A stretch of DNA of 64,000 bases from Mayfieldus sp963781495 (GTDB lineage Bacteria; Actinomycetota; Thermoleophilia; Solirubrobacterales; 70-9): the NCBI GenBank assembly GCA_963781495.1, contig CAWAFX010000004.1, positions 248,001 to 312,000 of the forward strand. Reading direction: 5' to 3'. Every line of letters begins with the position of its first letter. Positions within the stretch are counted from its first letter, which is position 1. A program made the position numbers and the translations under genes. The notes beneath the pieces are model-generated. The model did not search any database, had not been told where the DNA came from, and saw only the letters and a list, made by a program, of their open reading frames with translations. Shown one piece after another: positions 41,633-50,353 of this stretch.

Positions 41633-41643
41633 CGAACCTAACA
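41633..41643 (-). promoter_or_regulatory. Candidate extended -10 upstream of the I36-like gene
   Basis: TGTTAGGTTCG on the minus strand, identical to the 11-mer at 32992-33002 upstream of another secreted protein. It fits TGN-TAGGTT extended -10 spacing; no clear -35. The leader to the ATG at 41515 would be about 115 bases. Confidence 0.35.
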
Positions 41644-41734
41644 ACGGCTTTTGGGTCCGTGTGGGGCTTCTGACCCCGCGGTTAGCCCCGCCGAGACGGA
41701 ATTCATGCCTGCAGGCCGGTGACCAAACGGTCAG

Positions 41735-42136
41735 TCAGGAGCCCGGCCGCGCGTCGGGCGGGGCGTAGCGATGGTGGAGTCCGAGCACGTTGCCGTCCGG
41801 ATCCTTGAAGAACGCCTGATGGCAGACGCCGGAGTCGAGGATGTCGCCCATGAACTCGACCCCGCGCGACTCGAGTTCGGTCCGGGCCGCATCGACGTCA
41901 TCGACGTGGAGCGCGATCGGGACGTTGCTGGGCGAGAACTCGACCTCGAAGGCGTCGACCTGCATCACCGCAAGGGTCAGGTTCCCGGTCTCGAACTCGC
42001 CCGCCTGCATCTCTCCCCAGCGCTTCGAGAACGGCAGCCCCAAGACCTCGCCGTAGAACTTGGCGGCGGCGTCGTAGTCGGTGGTAGGTATGCAGACGAA
42101 GTCGGTCCCGGTGACCAGCGATGTCTGAGTGCTCAT
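41735..42136 (-). CDS. VOC family (glyoxalase/bleomycin-resistance fold) protein
   Basis: 133-residue protein with two beta-alpha-beta-beta-beta modules: TDFVCIPTTDYDAAAKFYGEVLGLPF at the start and ALHVDDVDAARTELESRG then FFKDPDGNVLGLHHRY in the second half. The metal-binding side chains cannot be assigned with confidence. ATG at 42136 with AAAGGAG eight bases upstream; the longer open frame to 42454 is antisense to the sulfatase gene. Divergent from that gene. Confidence 0.88.
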   Translation of the reverse strand: MSTQTSLVTGTDFVCIPTTDYDAAAKFYGEVLGLPFSKRWGEMQAGEFETGNLTLAVMQVDAFEVEFSPSNVPIALHVDDVDAARTELESRGVEFMGDILDSGVCHQAFFKDPDGNVLGLHHRYAPPDARPGS

Positions 42137-42308
42137 CTTCGCTCCTTTGTCGTCGCTGGCGACATCGTCGCGCACCCGGCCCCGCGCCCGCATCTCGGTC
42201 CGCCGCCGCGACCGGCAAGCTGCCCCGATCGATCCAAGGCGTCCGGCCGGAGCCGAAACTTCCCCGCCAGGAGCGGTTTCGCTGCGGTGCCGGAGCCCAC
42301 GAGCCGCT

Positions 42309-44048
42309 ATGAAGCAAACGATGACCAACCGCCCAAGATGCGGATCCCGCGCCGCGGTCATGACCGCGTTTCTGCTGGCCCTGCTGGCGCTCTGCGCCCT
42401 CGTCATCTCGGGCGGCGCCGCGGCGGCGAAGAAGAAGGTCAAGCCGCGTCCCAACGTGGTCGTGATCCAGACCGATGACCAGACCCTGGACGAGCTCTAC
42501 GCCAGTTACACCCCGCCCGGCGGGCAGACGATCTACGCGATGCCCTACACCCAGCAGCTGATCGGCGCCCGCGGCGAGACCTTCTCGCGCTACTACGTCT
42601 CCTACTCGCTCTGCTGCCCCTCGCGCGTCACCCTGCTGACCGGCCGCTACGCCCACAACCACAACGTGCGCGGCAACGTCCAGCCCAACGGCGGCTATAG
42701 CGGCTTCGCCGCCCGCGCCGCCTACGACCACAACCTGGCCGTCTGGCTGCAGCGGGCCGGCTACCGGACCGTGCACATCGGCAAGTTCCTCAACGGCTAC
42801 GGCGACCTGCCCTATAGCGACGGCAGCAACGTCCCGCCCGGGTGGAGCGCCTGGCACACCGTCCTTCAGGCCGACAGCCAGCACCTCTTCTACGGCTACA
42901 CGCTGAATGACAACGGCCAGGTCGACGGCCCGTTCGGCGATCCCGGCGACTCGACCACGCGCGACTACGGCGTCAAGGACGATCCCGGCTGCCCGACGGC
43001 GCCGGCCAACGGCCTGCCCTGCGTCTACGAGACCGACCTCTTCAACGGCATCGCCAGCCAGGAGATCGCCAGCACGCCTGCGGACCGGCCGCTCTACATG
43101 CAGGTCGACTACACCGCGCCGCACGGCGACTTCCGCCGCCCCGCCGGACCGGAGCCCGCCCCCCGCCACTACGACTCCTTCGTCGGTATCCCGCGCCCCC
43201 ACAACGGCGCCCAGGGATTCAACGAGGCCGACGCCAGTGACAAGCCGGCGTTCATCCGTGACGCCCCGCCGCTGACTCCAACCGAGCAGCACACCTACCG
43301 CGTCTATTACGAGAAGGCGCTGGAGTCGCTGCGCTCGATCGACGAGGGCGTGGCGCAGATCGTCGGCTCCCTCGGCGCGGCCGGACGCCTGCACGACACC
43401 TACATCATCTTCACTTCCGACAACGGCTTCTTCTTCGGCGAGCACCGCCTCGCGGGCGGCAAGTTCCTCGCCTATGAGCCCTCCACCCACCTCCCGTTCC
43501 TGATCCGCGGCCCCGGGATCAAGCCCGGCAGCCGCTCCGGCGAGCTGGCGGCCAACGTCGACATCGCGCCGACCGTCCTCGAGCTGGCGCGGGCAAAGGC
43601 CAACAAGAGCATCGACGGGCGCTCGCTGGTGCCCTTCCTCAAGGATCCGTCGCTGCGGACCCGGCGGCCGATCCTCTTCGAGTCCTTCGTCGAGTCAAGC
43701 GACGTCGAGCCCAACCCCCGGGCCCAGCCCCGCGCCGGCGCCCACGTCTCGATCACGAGCCCGCCGAAGGACTACGAGGGGATCCGCCTCGGGCCCTGGA
43801 AGTACATCGAGTGGCCGACCGGCGAGAAGGAGCTCTACGACATCGCCCGCGATCCCTACGAGCTCCACAACCGCGTCCAGGAGCCGAACCTGTTCCCGAT
43901 CCGCGAGTTCCTGCACCGCCGGCTGCGGCGGCTCGAGGACTGCGTCGGGCGGGGGTGCAGGGAGGTGACGCCGGCGATCCCGCTGACCCGAAAGCAGCAG
44001 CAGCGGCAGAAGAAAAAGCAGCACAAGCACCAGCACAAGCACGCCTGA
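42309..44048 (+). CDS. Secreted sulfatase family hydrolase
   Basis: 579 residues. Signal peptide (hydrophobic segment about residues 18-38 ending AAAA), then the sulfatase fold: NVVVIQTDDQTLDELY with metal-binding Asp pair, the formylglycine site CCPSRVTLLTGRY near residue 100 (first Cys of C-x-P-x-R would be modified), HIGKFLNGYG, and IIFTSDNGFFFGEHRLAGGK. It resembles N-acetylglucosamine-6-sulfatase-like enzymes; the substrate is not known. The C-terminus is a Lys/Gln/His-rich tail. ATG at 42309 or 42321 are both possible. Confidence 0.9.
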   Translation: MKQTMTNRPRCGSRAAVMTAFLLALLALCALVISGGAAAAKKKVKPRPNVVVIQTDDQTLDELYASYTPPGGQTIYAMPYTQQLIGARGETFSRYYVSYSLCCPSRVTLLTGRYAHNHNVRGNVQPNGGYSGFAARAAYDHNLAVWLQRAGYRTVHIGKFLNGYGDLPYSDGSNVPPGWSAWHTVLQADSQHLFYGYTLNDNGQVDGPFGDPGDSTTRDYGVKDDPGCPTAPANGLPCVYETDLFNGIASQEIASTPADRPLYMQVDYTAPHGDFRRPAGPEPAPRHYDSFVGIPRPHNGAQGFNEADASDKPAFIRDAPPLTPTEQHTYRVYYEKALESLRSIDEGVAQIVGSLGAAGRLHDTYIIFTSDNGFFFGEHRLAGGKFLAYEPSTHLPFLIRGPGIKPGSRSGELAANVDIAPTVLELARAKANKSIDGRSLVPFLKDPSLRTRRPILFESFVESSDVEPNPRAQPRAGAHVSITSPPKDYEGIRLGPWKYIEWPTGEKELYDIARDPYELHNRVQEPNLFPIREFLHRRLRRLEDCVGRGCREVTPAIPLTRKQQQRQKKKQHKHQHKHA

Positions 44049-44053
44049 GATGC

Positions 44054-44073
44054 GTGGGCGGGCGTCCGCCCAC
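44054..44073. terminator. Hairpin between convergent sulfatase and cupin genes
   Basis: Perfect stem GTGGGCGG/CCGCCCAC with loop GCGT directly after the sulfatase stop and 14 bases before the cupin stop. Its symmetry would serve both directions; no T-run follows on either strand. Confidence 0.5.
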
Positions 44074-44086
44074 CGCTGGAGCTAGG

Positions 44087-44476
44087 TCAGTCGGTCCACC
44101 AGTCGGGGACGATCTCGCCGTCTCCCTCGTGGCGGGCTCCGAAGGCGATGTACTCGATCCCGTCCGGACCGCCTTCGAACTGCCGGGTCACCTTGGGGGC
44201 GACGCGAATCGCGTCCAGGCGCTCGATCTCGACGATCTCGTCGTCGAGCTTGACCCGCCCCGAGCCGGCGAGCACCACGTAGACCTCCTCCGCCTCCTCG
44301 TGGCGGTGGGCGAACCCCTGCCGCTTGCCGGGCTTGACGCGGTGAAAGCTGGCGCCGGTGCTCTCTGACTCGAGCGCCTTGTTGGCGAACCGCGCCTCCT
44401 GGACCTCGCCGTAGCCGAAACCGGGCGCGGAGTCCTCGACTTGATCCAGCTTCGTGTGGGTGTAGGAAGCGGCCAT
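44087..44476 (-). CDS. Cupin domain protein
   Basis: 129-residue single cupin. Motif 1 reads HRHEEAEEVYVVLAGSGRVKL, retaining two His and a Glu as metal ligands, and motif 2 falls around VAPKVTRQFEGGPDGIEYIAFG, where the usual His is replaced, so the metal site is incomplete. GCAAAGGAG precedes the ATG. Function unknown; it lies 27 bp downstream of the MFS exporter stop-to-start region on the same strand and may be read with it. Confidence 0.85.
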   Translation of the reverse strand: MAASYTHTKLDQVEDSAPGFGYGEVQEARFANKALESESTGASFHRVKPGKRQGFAHRHEEAEEVYVVLAGSGRVKLDDEIVEIERLDAIRVAPKVTRQFEGGPDGIEYIAFGARHEGDGEIVPDWWTD

Positions 44477-44503
44477 CTCACTCCTTTGCAGCTCGGGCTT
44501 TCG

Positions 44504-45970
44504 CTAGGCGGGCTCGCGGGCGGGCTCGCCTCGCGACATCTCTGACTCGTTCTCGGCCGCGGGACGAGGCGCGGGATCGCCCTCGAGAACCGTGAACGCC
44601 ACCACGATAGCCGCGACGACCAGGCCGGCCGCGACCCAGAACGCGAGGTGATAGCCGCTGGTCAGCGCCGAGGCATGGGAGTGCCCGGCGGCGATCAGGT
44701 TGCTGGTACGGGTCGCCGAGAGAGTGGCGAGGACCGCCAGGCCCAGCGCGCCGCCGACCTGGGCCGAGGTATTGACCAGGCCCGACGCGAGGCCGGCGTC
44801 CTCCATCGTCGCCCCCGACATCGCGATCGTCATCAGGGCCGGGAAGCAGAGGCCGATTCCGGTCCCGAGCAGAAGCAGGACCGGCAGTACGTCCGTGATG
44901 TAGTTGCCGTCGACCGGCGCCCGCGTGAACAGGGCCAGGCCGGCGGCCACCAGGCTGAGGCCCGGGAAGAGCAGCGTGCGGGCGCCGAAGCGGGTGATCA
45001 GCGGTTCGGTGTAGCGGAACGAAAGCGTGCCCATCGTCAGGGTCGTTGGCAGAAAGGCGAGGCCGATCTCGAGCGCGTCGTAGCCCTGGATCCGCTGCAG
45101 ATAGAGCGAGCCGAGGAAGAACATCCCGAACATCCCGGCCACGGTGAGGATCTGGACCAGGTTGGCCCCAGTGAGATTGCGGGAGCGGAAGATCCGCAGC
45201 GGGATCAGCGGCTTGCGGGCGCTGGCCTCGCGGGCGACAAAGGCCGCGAGCAGCAGCAGTGAGATCGCTCCCAGCGCCAGCGTCTCACCGGCGCCCCAAC
45301 CCTTCTCCGCCGCCGGCTTGACGATCGTGTAGACGCCGAGCATCAGCGAGCTGGTGATCAGCACCGCGCCGGGGATGTCGGCGCCCTCGGAGAGCCCGAT
45401 TCCCGGGTCCTTCTCGACAAATCGGCTGGCGAGGAAGGCGGTGAGAAGGCCGATCGGAAGGTTGATGAAGAAGATCCAGTGGTAGTTGATCGTCTGCGTG
45501 ATCAGGCCGCCGGCGAGCAGGCCGACCGAGCCGCCGCCGGAGGCCACGAATGCAAACACGCCGATCGCCTTGGCCTGCTCCCGGGGCTGCGGGAACATGG
45601 TCACGATCATCCCCAGGATCACGGCCGAGGTCATCGCGCCGCCGATTCCCTGCACGAAGCGGGCGCCGACCAGCAGCCCCTGGCTGTTCGCGATTCCACA
45701 TAGCAGCGAGGCCGTCGTGAAGACCGCGAGGCCGGCCAGGAAGATCGTCCGCCGCCCGATCAGGTCCCCGAAGCGACCGGCGAGGAGCAGCAGGCCGCCG
45801 AACGAGATCAGGTAGCCGTTGACGACCCAGGCGAGGCTCGACTGGGTGAAGCCAAGGTCGTCCTGGATCGTCGGCAGGGCGACGTTGACCACCGTCACGT
45901 CGAGGACGATCATCAGCATCCCCGTGCAGAGCACGTAGAGCGCGATCCATCGGTTGCGATCGGTTGTCAT
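44504..45970 (-). CDS. MFS transporter, DHA2 (EmrB/QacA) drug-export family
   Basis: Fourteen-helix proton-driven exporter of about 488 residues. Helix 1 carries LIVLDVTVVNVALPTI-type motif D1 (MIVLDVTVVNVALP), motif A is GRFGDLIGRRTIFLAG, and QGIGGAMTSAVILGMI matches the drug-antiporter motif C region. A Pro/Glu-rich cytoplasmic tail ends the protein. I chose the ATG at 45970 because AGGAGG lies about 11 bases upstream; ATGs at 45979, 45994 and 46000 also exist. Substrate not predictable. Confidence 0.9.
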   Translation of the reverse strand: MTTDRNRWIALYVLCTGMLMIVLDVTVVNVALPTIQDDLGFTQSSLAWVVNGYLISFGGLLLLAGRFGDLIGRRTIFLAGLAVFTTASLLCGIANSQGLLVGARFVQGIGGAMTSAVILGMIVTMFPQPREQAKAIGVFAFVASGGGSVGLLAGGLITQTINYHWIFFINLPIGLLTAFLASRFVEKDPGIGLSEGADIPGAVLITSSLMLGVYTIVKPAAEKGWGAGETLALGAISLLLLAAFVAREASARKPLIPLRIFRSRNLTGANLVQILTVAGMFGMFFLGSLYLQRIQGYDALEIGLAFLPTTLTMGTLSFRYTEPLITRFGARTLLFPGLSLVAAGLALFTRAPVDGNYITDVLPVLLLLGTGIGLCFPALMTIAMSGATMEDAGLASGLVNTSAQVGGALGLAVLATLSATRTSNLIAAGHSHASALTSGYHLAFWVAAGLVVAAIVVAFTVLEGDPAPRPAAENESEMSRGEPAREPA

Positions 45971-46110
45971 CGTCGGCATTGCCTCCTTTGCCATTGCCAT
46001 CGACCCTTGAGACCCCCCGGGCCTTCAAAACTCATCGGTCGAAACTTCGGCGGCCACGCACCAGCTTAGGGATGCCTAATGAGAGGTCGTGACCGCGCGG
46101 TTAAAAAGCT

Positions 46111-46138
46111 TTGCAGGTCAAGGAGGTGGGCGTAGGAT
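46111..46138 (+). promoter_or_regulatory. Sigma-70-like promoter of the DUF7144-type gene
   Basis: TTGCAG (46111-46116), 16-bp spacer, TAGGAT (46133-46138). Transcription would start near 46145, leaving a leader of about 60 bases that contains the GGAAGGGA ribosome site before the TTG at 46207. Confidence 0.6.
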
Positions 46139-46206
46139 CGTTGCCGGAAGAACCTGGTTCGTCCGCGGCCGGTAAGGAATGCCTGCCGCCTAGGAAGGGA
46201 GTCCAA

Positions 46207-46581
46207 TTGAGAGGTGCGGGTCGAACGATGTTCGCGGCGATCCTGCTGATGATCGCCGGCACGCTCAACGTCATCTATGGCATCGGGGCGATATCCGATG
46301 CCAATTTCTATTCCCACAACACCCAGTACGTGTTCTCCAGCCTCCACACCTGGGGCTGGATCACGCTGCTGCTGGGCATCATCCAGCTGACCGGCGGGTT
46401 CTCGCTCGCGGCCGGCAACGCCTACGGGCGGGTGATCGGCCTCACCGCCGCCAGCATCGGTGCGATCGGCGCCCTGCTGTCGGTGGGCGGCGCCTATCCG
46501 TTCTGGTCGCTGGGCATCTTCGCGCTGTGCGTGATCGTGATCCACGGGATCCTCGTCTACGGCGAGCCCGAGCGCGTCTAG
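46207..46581 (+). CDS. Small four-helix membrane protein, DUF7144-like
   Basis: 124 residues with four membrane helices: FAAILLMIAGTLNVIYGIGAI, a loop with YSHNTQYVFSSLHTWGW, then TLLLGIIQLTGGFSLAAG, VIGLTAASIGAIGALLS and IFALCVIVIHGILVYG. This plan matches a common actinobacterial family of unknown function. The start is TTG at 46207, selected because GGAAGGGA lies six bases upstream; no ATG occurs until residue 8. Convergent with the next gene. Confidence 0.8.
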   Translation: MRGAGRTMFAAILLMIAGTLNVIYGIGAISDANFYSHNTQYVFSSLHTWGWITLLLGIIQLTGGFSLAAGNAYGRVIGLTAASIGAIGALLSVGGAYPFWSLGIFALCVIVIHGILVYGEPERV

Positions 46582-46585
46582 CCGC

Positions 46586-46628
46586 TGGACCACCCGCGCC
46601 CCGGCGATCCGAGGCGCGGGTGGGTCCA
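46586..46628. terminator. Long hairpin between convergent genes
   Basis: A nine-pair stem (46592-46600 with 46613-46621) extends by six more pairs around a single bulged G; the loop is 12 bases. It begins four bases after the 46581 stop and lies 15 bases before the end of the convergent gene, so it could serve both; it has no T-run. Confidence 0.5.
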
Positions 46629-46643
46629 CGGCGGTGGCGACGC

Positions 46644-47426
46644 TCACGCTGGCCTTGATTCCGGCTCACGGGCGCGCCGTCTCCAGATCAAGCCGAAGAT
46701 CCCCAGGCCGGCGAGCAGCCAGTAGGCAAGTCCGGACCCTGAGGTGAACCCGGCGCCGAGGCGCCAGGCAATGATCTGGCCGCGACCCTGCAGGGTGGCG
46801 TACCAACTGCCCTCGATCCGGACCAGGGTCAGATTGTTGCGTTCGTCCGGATTATTCGGGTCCCAGCAGAGGCTGTCACCGCACATCGCGTAGACCTCGG
46901 TCCCGTTGGTCAGCAGCCCGGGCGGCACCCAGGAGCGGATCCGCAGCAGGTGGGTCGGTGGGCAGCACTCGCCGAGGCCGGCGAGAAGGTCGTCCTTCTT
47001 GCGCCGGTAGAGGCGGAAATGCAGCAGCGGGACACCGAGAACATCGGCGGACTCGGTGCGGGCAGGATCGTAGGCCGGGGCCCTGAGAAGAGCCGCCGGT
47101 GGCGGAGGGTCGACCAGGTCGGCCTTGACTCCGAGGGGCTGGGCCACTGTGAGCGCAGTGATCAGGGTCAACGGCAGGGCGAGCACCTGGGTGCGCGGCC
47201 AGCGATCGGAGAGGCGGGCGATGATCACGATCAGCAGCGCAGCCGGAACGATCGCCAGCAGCGCCCAGGGGTCGCCGATCAGCACCGTGATCGCCAGCAG
47301 ACCGACGATCAGCGACCAGAGCGGCGGCTTGGAGCGCGCCAGGCCCGCGGCCGCGAGCAAGAGCCCGAGGCTGAGCGGCACGAGCACCAGCTCGGCGACC
47401 CCAAGGATGTGATCCAGCTGCTCCAC
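46644..47426 (-). CDS. Membrane protein of unknown function downstream of the MCE operon
   Basis: 260 residues: four N-terminal membrane helices (about 8-105), an exported loop of about 110 residues with Cys pairs (ECCPPTHLLRIRSW, YAMCGDSLCWDPNN), then a C-terminal helix (LLAGLGIFGLIWRRR). I do not recognise the family. It starts with GTG and follows the last MCE gene by 45 bp on the same strand, so it may be part of that transport system, or may have its own TAGGCT -10 just upstream. Confidence 0.7.
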   Translation of the reverse strand: MEQLDHILGVAELVLVPLSLGLLLAAAGLARSKPPLWSLIVGLLAITVLIGDPWALLAIVPAALLIVIIARLSDRWPRTQVLALPLTLITALTVAQPLGVKADLVDPPPPAALLRAPAYDPARTESADVLGVPLLHFRLYRRKKDDLLAGLGECCPPTHLLRIRSWVPPGLLTNGTEVYAMCGDSLCWDPNNPDERNNLTLVRIEGSWYATLQGRGQIIAWRLGAGFTSGSGLAYWLLAGLGIFGLIWRRRAREPESRPA

Positions 47427-47471
47427 GCACCGGCCGCAGCCTAGTCGCGGCCCCGACCGCCGCAGCGGCGC

Positions 47472-49040
47472 CTAGGGCTGCTCGAAGACGTGCTGGTAGT
47501 CGGTCGAGGGGCCGCCCTGGCCGATCGGCGGGAAGGGGGCCTGCTTGACGCAGCCGACGGTCGGGATCTGGGCCGAGCTGAGGAAGCCGTCGAACGCGTA
47601 CTGCTTGATCCGGTTGAAGAAGTCGGTCGCCGCCGCCACGTCGCCGCCGACGCGGTCGTTGAATGCCGGCTCGTTGGGGGTGTTGGGATCGAGCGCGGTG
47701 GTGTGGGTCGGGCCGCCGACGCATTGGCGGGTCTCGAAGGACTGCACCCCACCGCTGCCGACGCCGAGGTGCCCGAGCGGCGCCACGTAGGGGTTGGTGC
47801 GGTCGTTGGAGAGGCGATTGTTGAAGGCCGCCAGCACGTCCGGCGCCAGGGGCGAGACGACCCGCAGGTACTTCGGCGTCAGCTTCGAGTTCTTGCCGGT
47901 GCTCTCGACCCCGGACCCGGTCGCGTTGACCGCCGAGGAGGCGTTGCCGAAGAAGGCGGCGATCTCGTGCTTGTAAAGCGAAGCGTCCTGAAGAATCGGG
48001 TTGAAGTTGTGCAGGAACGGCGGCAGCCCGTTGAGCAGCGGCGGCAGATCGGCGAGCAGCAGTCGCCGCAGAGCCGGGAAGGCGCGGCGCGCTCCCGCCA
48101 CCACCGGCCTCAGGCCGATGAAGAAGCCGTTGAGCTGGGTCGAGAATCCGCCCAGGTCGCGGACCACCGGGGTCAGGTCACGCGCCGACGGACGCAGCTG
48201 CTTGACCAGCGGGTCCGTGTTGGCGGCGAAGCGCTGCAGGCGGGTCAGGGTCGCCCGCGACTGGTCGAGGAAGGTCGGGAAGGCGATGAAGGTGTTCTGA
48301 AGCTCGCGGTTGCGCCGCGCCGTGGTCGTGAAGACGCGGTCCGAATTGCGGATCAGGCCGCTGAGCTGACCCTGGCGCTGGCTCAGAGCCTGAAAGACGG
48401 TGCCGCCGTTGGAGATCAGCTGTTTGACGGCGAGCCGCTGGGTATCGAGGACCCGCAGCACGCGATCGGCGTCGGTGAAGGTCGGCTCGAGTTCGCCGAA
48501 GGCATCGGAGAGCGCCTGTCCCTGCCCGCGCAGGGCTATGGCGGCGTTCTGCATCCAGCCCTGGAAGGCGAGCCGGGTCTTGGGGTTGAAGGTGCGGAAG
48601 ATCTCGTCCAGCTGCACCGACGGGGCGACCTGTCCGTTGGGCAGTGTGCCGCCGTCGTGCAGCTTCGGCCCCGTCGGTGATCCCGGCGTGAGCTCGACAT
48701 AGGTCTCTCCCAGCAGCGTCTTCTCGCGCAGCGTCGCCTTTGTGTTCTTGGGGATCGGCGCGTACTGGTCATTGAGCTGCAGGGTGGCCAGAGTGTGCTT
48801 GCCGTCGGGTGAGAGCTGGATCTTCTGCACCTTTCCGACCGAGACGCCGGAGATCCGGACGTCGGACTGGTTGGCGAGCTGGGCGGCCTCGGTGAAGGGG
48901 ATCTTCACCGTGTAGCCCTTCGCCTTCAGCGGCGTTGGACCGCCAAAGGCGATCCAGAGGAAGAGCAGGATCGCGAAGCAGGACAGCGCGAAGCCGATGA
49001 TTGTCGTCATCTGCCAGACGGTGGGAGCGCGCTTCTGCAT
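47472..49040 (-). CDS. MCE family protein (sixth and last of the operon)
   Basis: MlaD/MCE lipid-shuttle subunit, 522 residues. N-terminal membrane helix (about 12-32), MCE beta domain (YTVKIPFTEAAQLANQSDVRISGVSVGKVQKI, ETYVELTPG), then a long helical region with VRDLGGFSTQLNGFF, and a C-terminal part with QCVGGPTHTT and a final Cys. In known systems six different MCE subunits form one tunnel for lipid passage across the envelope. Its ATG touches the stop of the preceding gene (1-base overlap). Confidence 0.9.
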   Translation of the reverse strand: MQKRAPTVWQMTTIIGFALSCFAILLFLWIAFGGPTPLKAKGYTVKIPFTEAAQLANQSDVRISGVSVGKVQKIQLSPDGKHTLATLQLNDQYAPIPKNTKATLREKTLLGETYVELTPGSPTGPKLHDGGTLPNGQVAPSVQLDEIFRTFNPKTRLAFQGWMQNAAIALRGQGQALSDAFGELEPTFTDADRVLRVLDTQRLAVKQLISNGGTVFQALSQRQGQLSGLIRNSDRVFTTTARRNRELQNTFIAFPTFLDQSRATLTRLQRFAANTDPLVKQLRPSARDLTPVVRDLGGFSTQLNGFFIGLRPVVAGARRAFPALRRLLLADLPPLLNGLPPFLHNFNPILQDASLYKHEIAAFFGNASSAVNATGSGVESTGKNSKLTPKYLRVVSPLAPDVLAAFNNRLSNDRTNPYVAPLGHLGVGSGGVQSFETRQCVGGPTHTTALDPNTPNEPAFNDRVGGDVAAATDFFNRIKQYAFDGFLSSAQIPTVGCVKQAPFPPIGQGGPSTDYQHVFEQP

Positions 49041-50353
49041 TAGCAGGCGTCCGCCCTGGTTGCCAGGTGGGCGAGCTGCGAGAGCGTGTTGTCGAACGGA
49101 TGGGTCGAGTTGACGCCCTCGGCGACCGAGGAGGTGAAGCAGCTCGACAAGATCATTCCGCGGCGCAGCGGCCCGTAGGCGTCCTGATTGAGGTAGACCG
49201 AGTTGAGGTCGTGGTTCAGCCAGCCGAGGTAGAAGAGGAAGTTTCCGACCGCCGGATTGGGGTTGTAGGCGAGCTCGTTGAAGGCGTAGTTGAGATTGCT
49301 GAGGCCGGTCTTCAGCCCGGTGACCGAGTTGTCCAGCGGCTGAGCGCCCGAGACCAAATGCTTGACCGGGGCTCGCACCTGGCGCGTGAAGGGCCGGATC
49401 TGGTCACGGATCGGCGGCACCGTGTCGCGGAACAGGCGCTGGCTGGCGACCAGGCCCGGCTTCAAGGCGGCGGCCGAGGGGATCAGCGCCGGCAGAGCCT
49501 GGCGCAGGGTCAGTGAGAGCTTGTTCGAACTCGCGAGGCCGCTGTGTGTCGCCCGCAGGGTCGAGGGCAGCTGCTGCAGGGAATCGCGGATCGCCTGTTG
49601 CTGATGGGCGAAGGAGGCGAAGACCGAGTTCGAGGAGTCGACGAAGCGGCTCAGCTGCTGGTCGTGCTTGCCGAGCTCGCCGGCCAAGAGCCCGAAGTTG
49701 TGGATCACGCGGGCGAGGTTCTGACGCCGCGTCGCCAGCGCGGTGTTGATCCGGGCGAGGTCGCGGGTCGTCGGCTCGATCCTGCGCAGCGCCGCCGAGA
49801 GCTGCAGCCCCTTCTCCTTGCCTCCGAGCCCCTTGGCGCCGCCGTCGAGGAGCAGCGTCAGGTAGTTGCGCGTATCGGAGTCGAGCGTCGCGAGGATCTG
49901 GTCGGCATTGACCTGCGGCTTGGTGCTGGCCAGCGGCACCGTCGAGCCCTCCTTGATCTCCGGGCCCCGGGTGCCCGGATCCATCTCGATCACCATGTCG
50001 GCGAGTCCGGTCTTCGGGCGCAGCAGCAGCGAGGCGTCGCGGTGGATCAGCGGCGCGTACTTCGGCTTGACGTCCATCCGCACCACCGCGTGCCCGTTCT
50101 CGAGGTCGACGGCGCCGACTTTGCCGACCTGGATCCCGGCGATGTCAATCGCCTGTCCCTGCCCCGGGGTCACCGCCTGGGCGGGCAGGAACTCCGCCTT
50201 CAGCTCGAAGAAGTCCTGGCCGAAGATCGGCACCCAACCCGGCAGCGAGGCCTTCTGCTGGCCGATGATCAAGAGCCCGGTGGTGAGCCCGGCAAGCGTC
50301 AGGATGACGATCGCCACCAGGTCCCGCGTGCGTCCGCGAATCGCCCGCACCAT
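49040..50353 (-). CDS. MCE family protein (fifth of the operon)
   Basis: 437 residues, the shortest of the six. Membrane helix about 11-30, MCE domain with QAIDIAGIQVGKVGAVDLENG and ADMVIEMDPG, helical needle region with LARVIHNFGLLAGEL, and a C-terminus that stops after LATRADAC without the Pro-rich tail of its neighbours. It has SSCFTSS near the C-terminus, the counterpart of the Cys seen in the other copies. Starts with the base that ends the preceding gene. Confidence 0.9.
   Translation of the reverse strand: MVRAIRGRTRDLVAIVILTLAGLTTGLLIIGQQKASLPGWVPIFGQDFFELKAEFLPAQAVTPGQGQAIDIAGIQVGKVGAVDLENGHAVVRMDVKPKYAPLIHRDASLLLRPKTGLADMVIEMDPGTRGPEIKEGSTVPLASTKPQVNADQILATLDSDTRNYLTLLLDGGAKGLGGKEKGLQLSAALRRIEPTTRDLARINTALATRRQNLARVIHNFGLLAGELGKHDQQLSRFVDSSNSVFASFAHQQQAIRDSLQQLPSTLRATHSGLASSNKLSLTLRQALPALIPSAAALKPGLVASQRLFRDTVPPIRDQIRPFTRQVRAPVKHLVSGAQPLDNSVTGLKTGLSNLNYAFNELAYNPNPAVGNFLFYLGWLNHDLNSVYLNQDAYGPLRRGMILSSCFTSSVAEGVNSTHPFDNTLSQLAHLATRADAC

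Noticed and set aside
41898..43490. 530-residue minus-strand open frame
   Set aside because: Antisense to the sulfatase; valine/glycine-rich shadow composition and no motifs.
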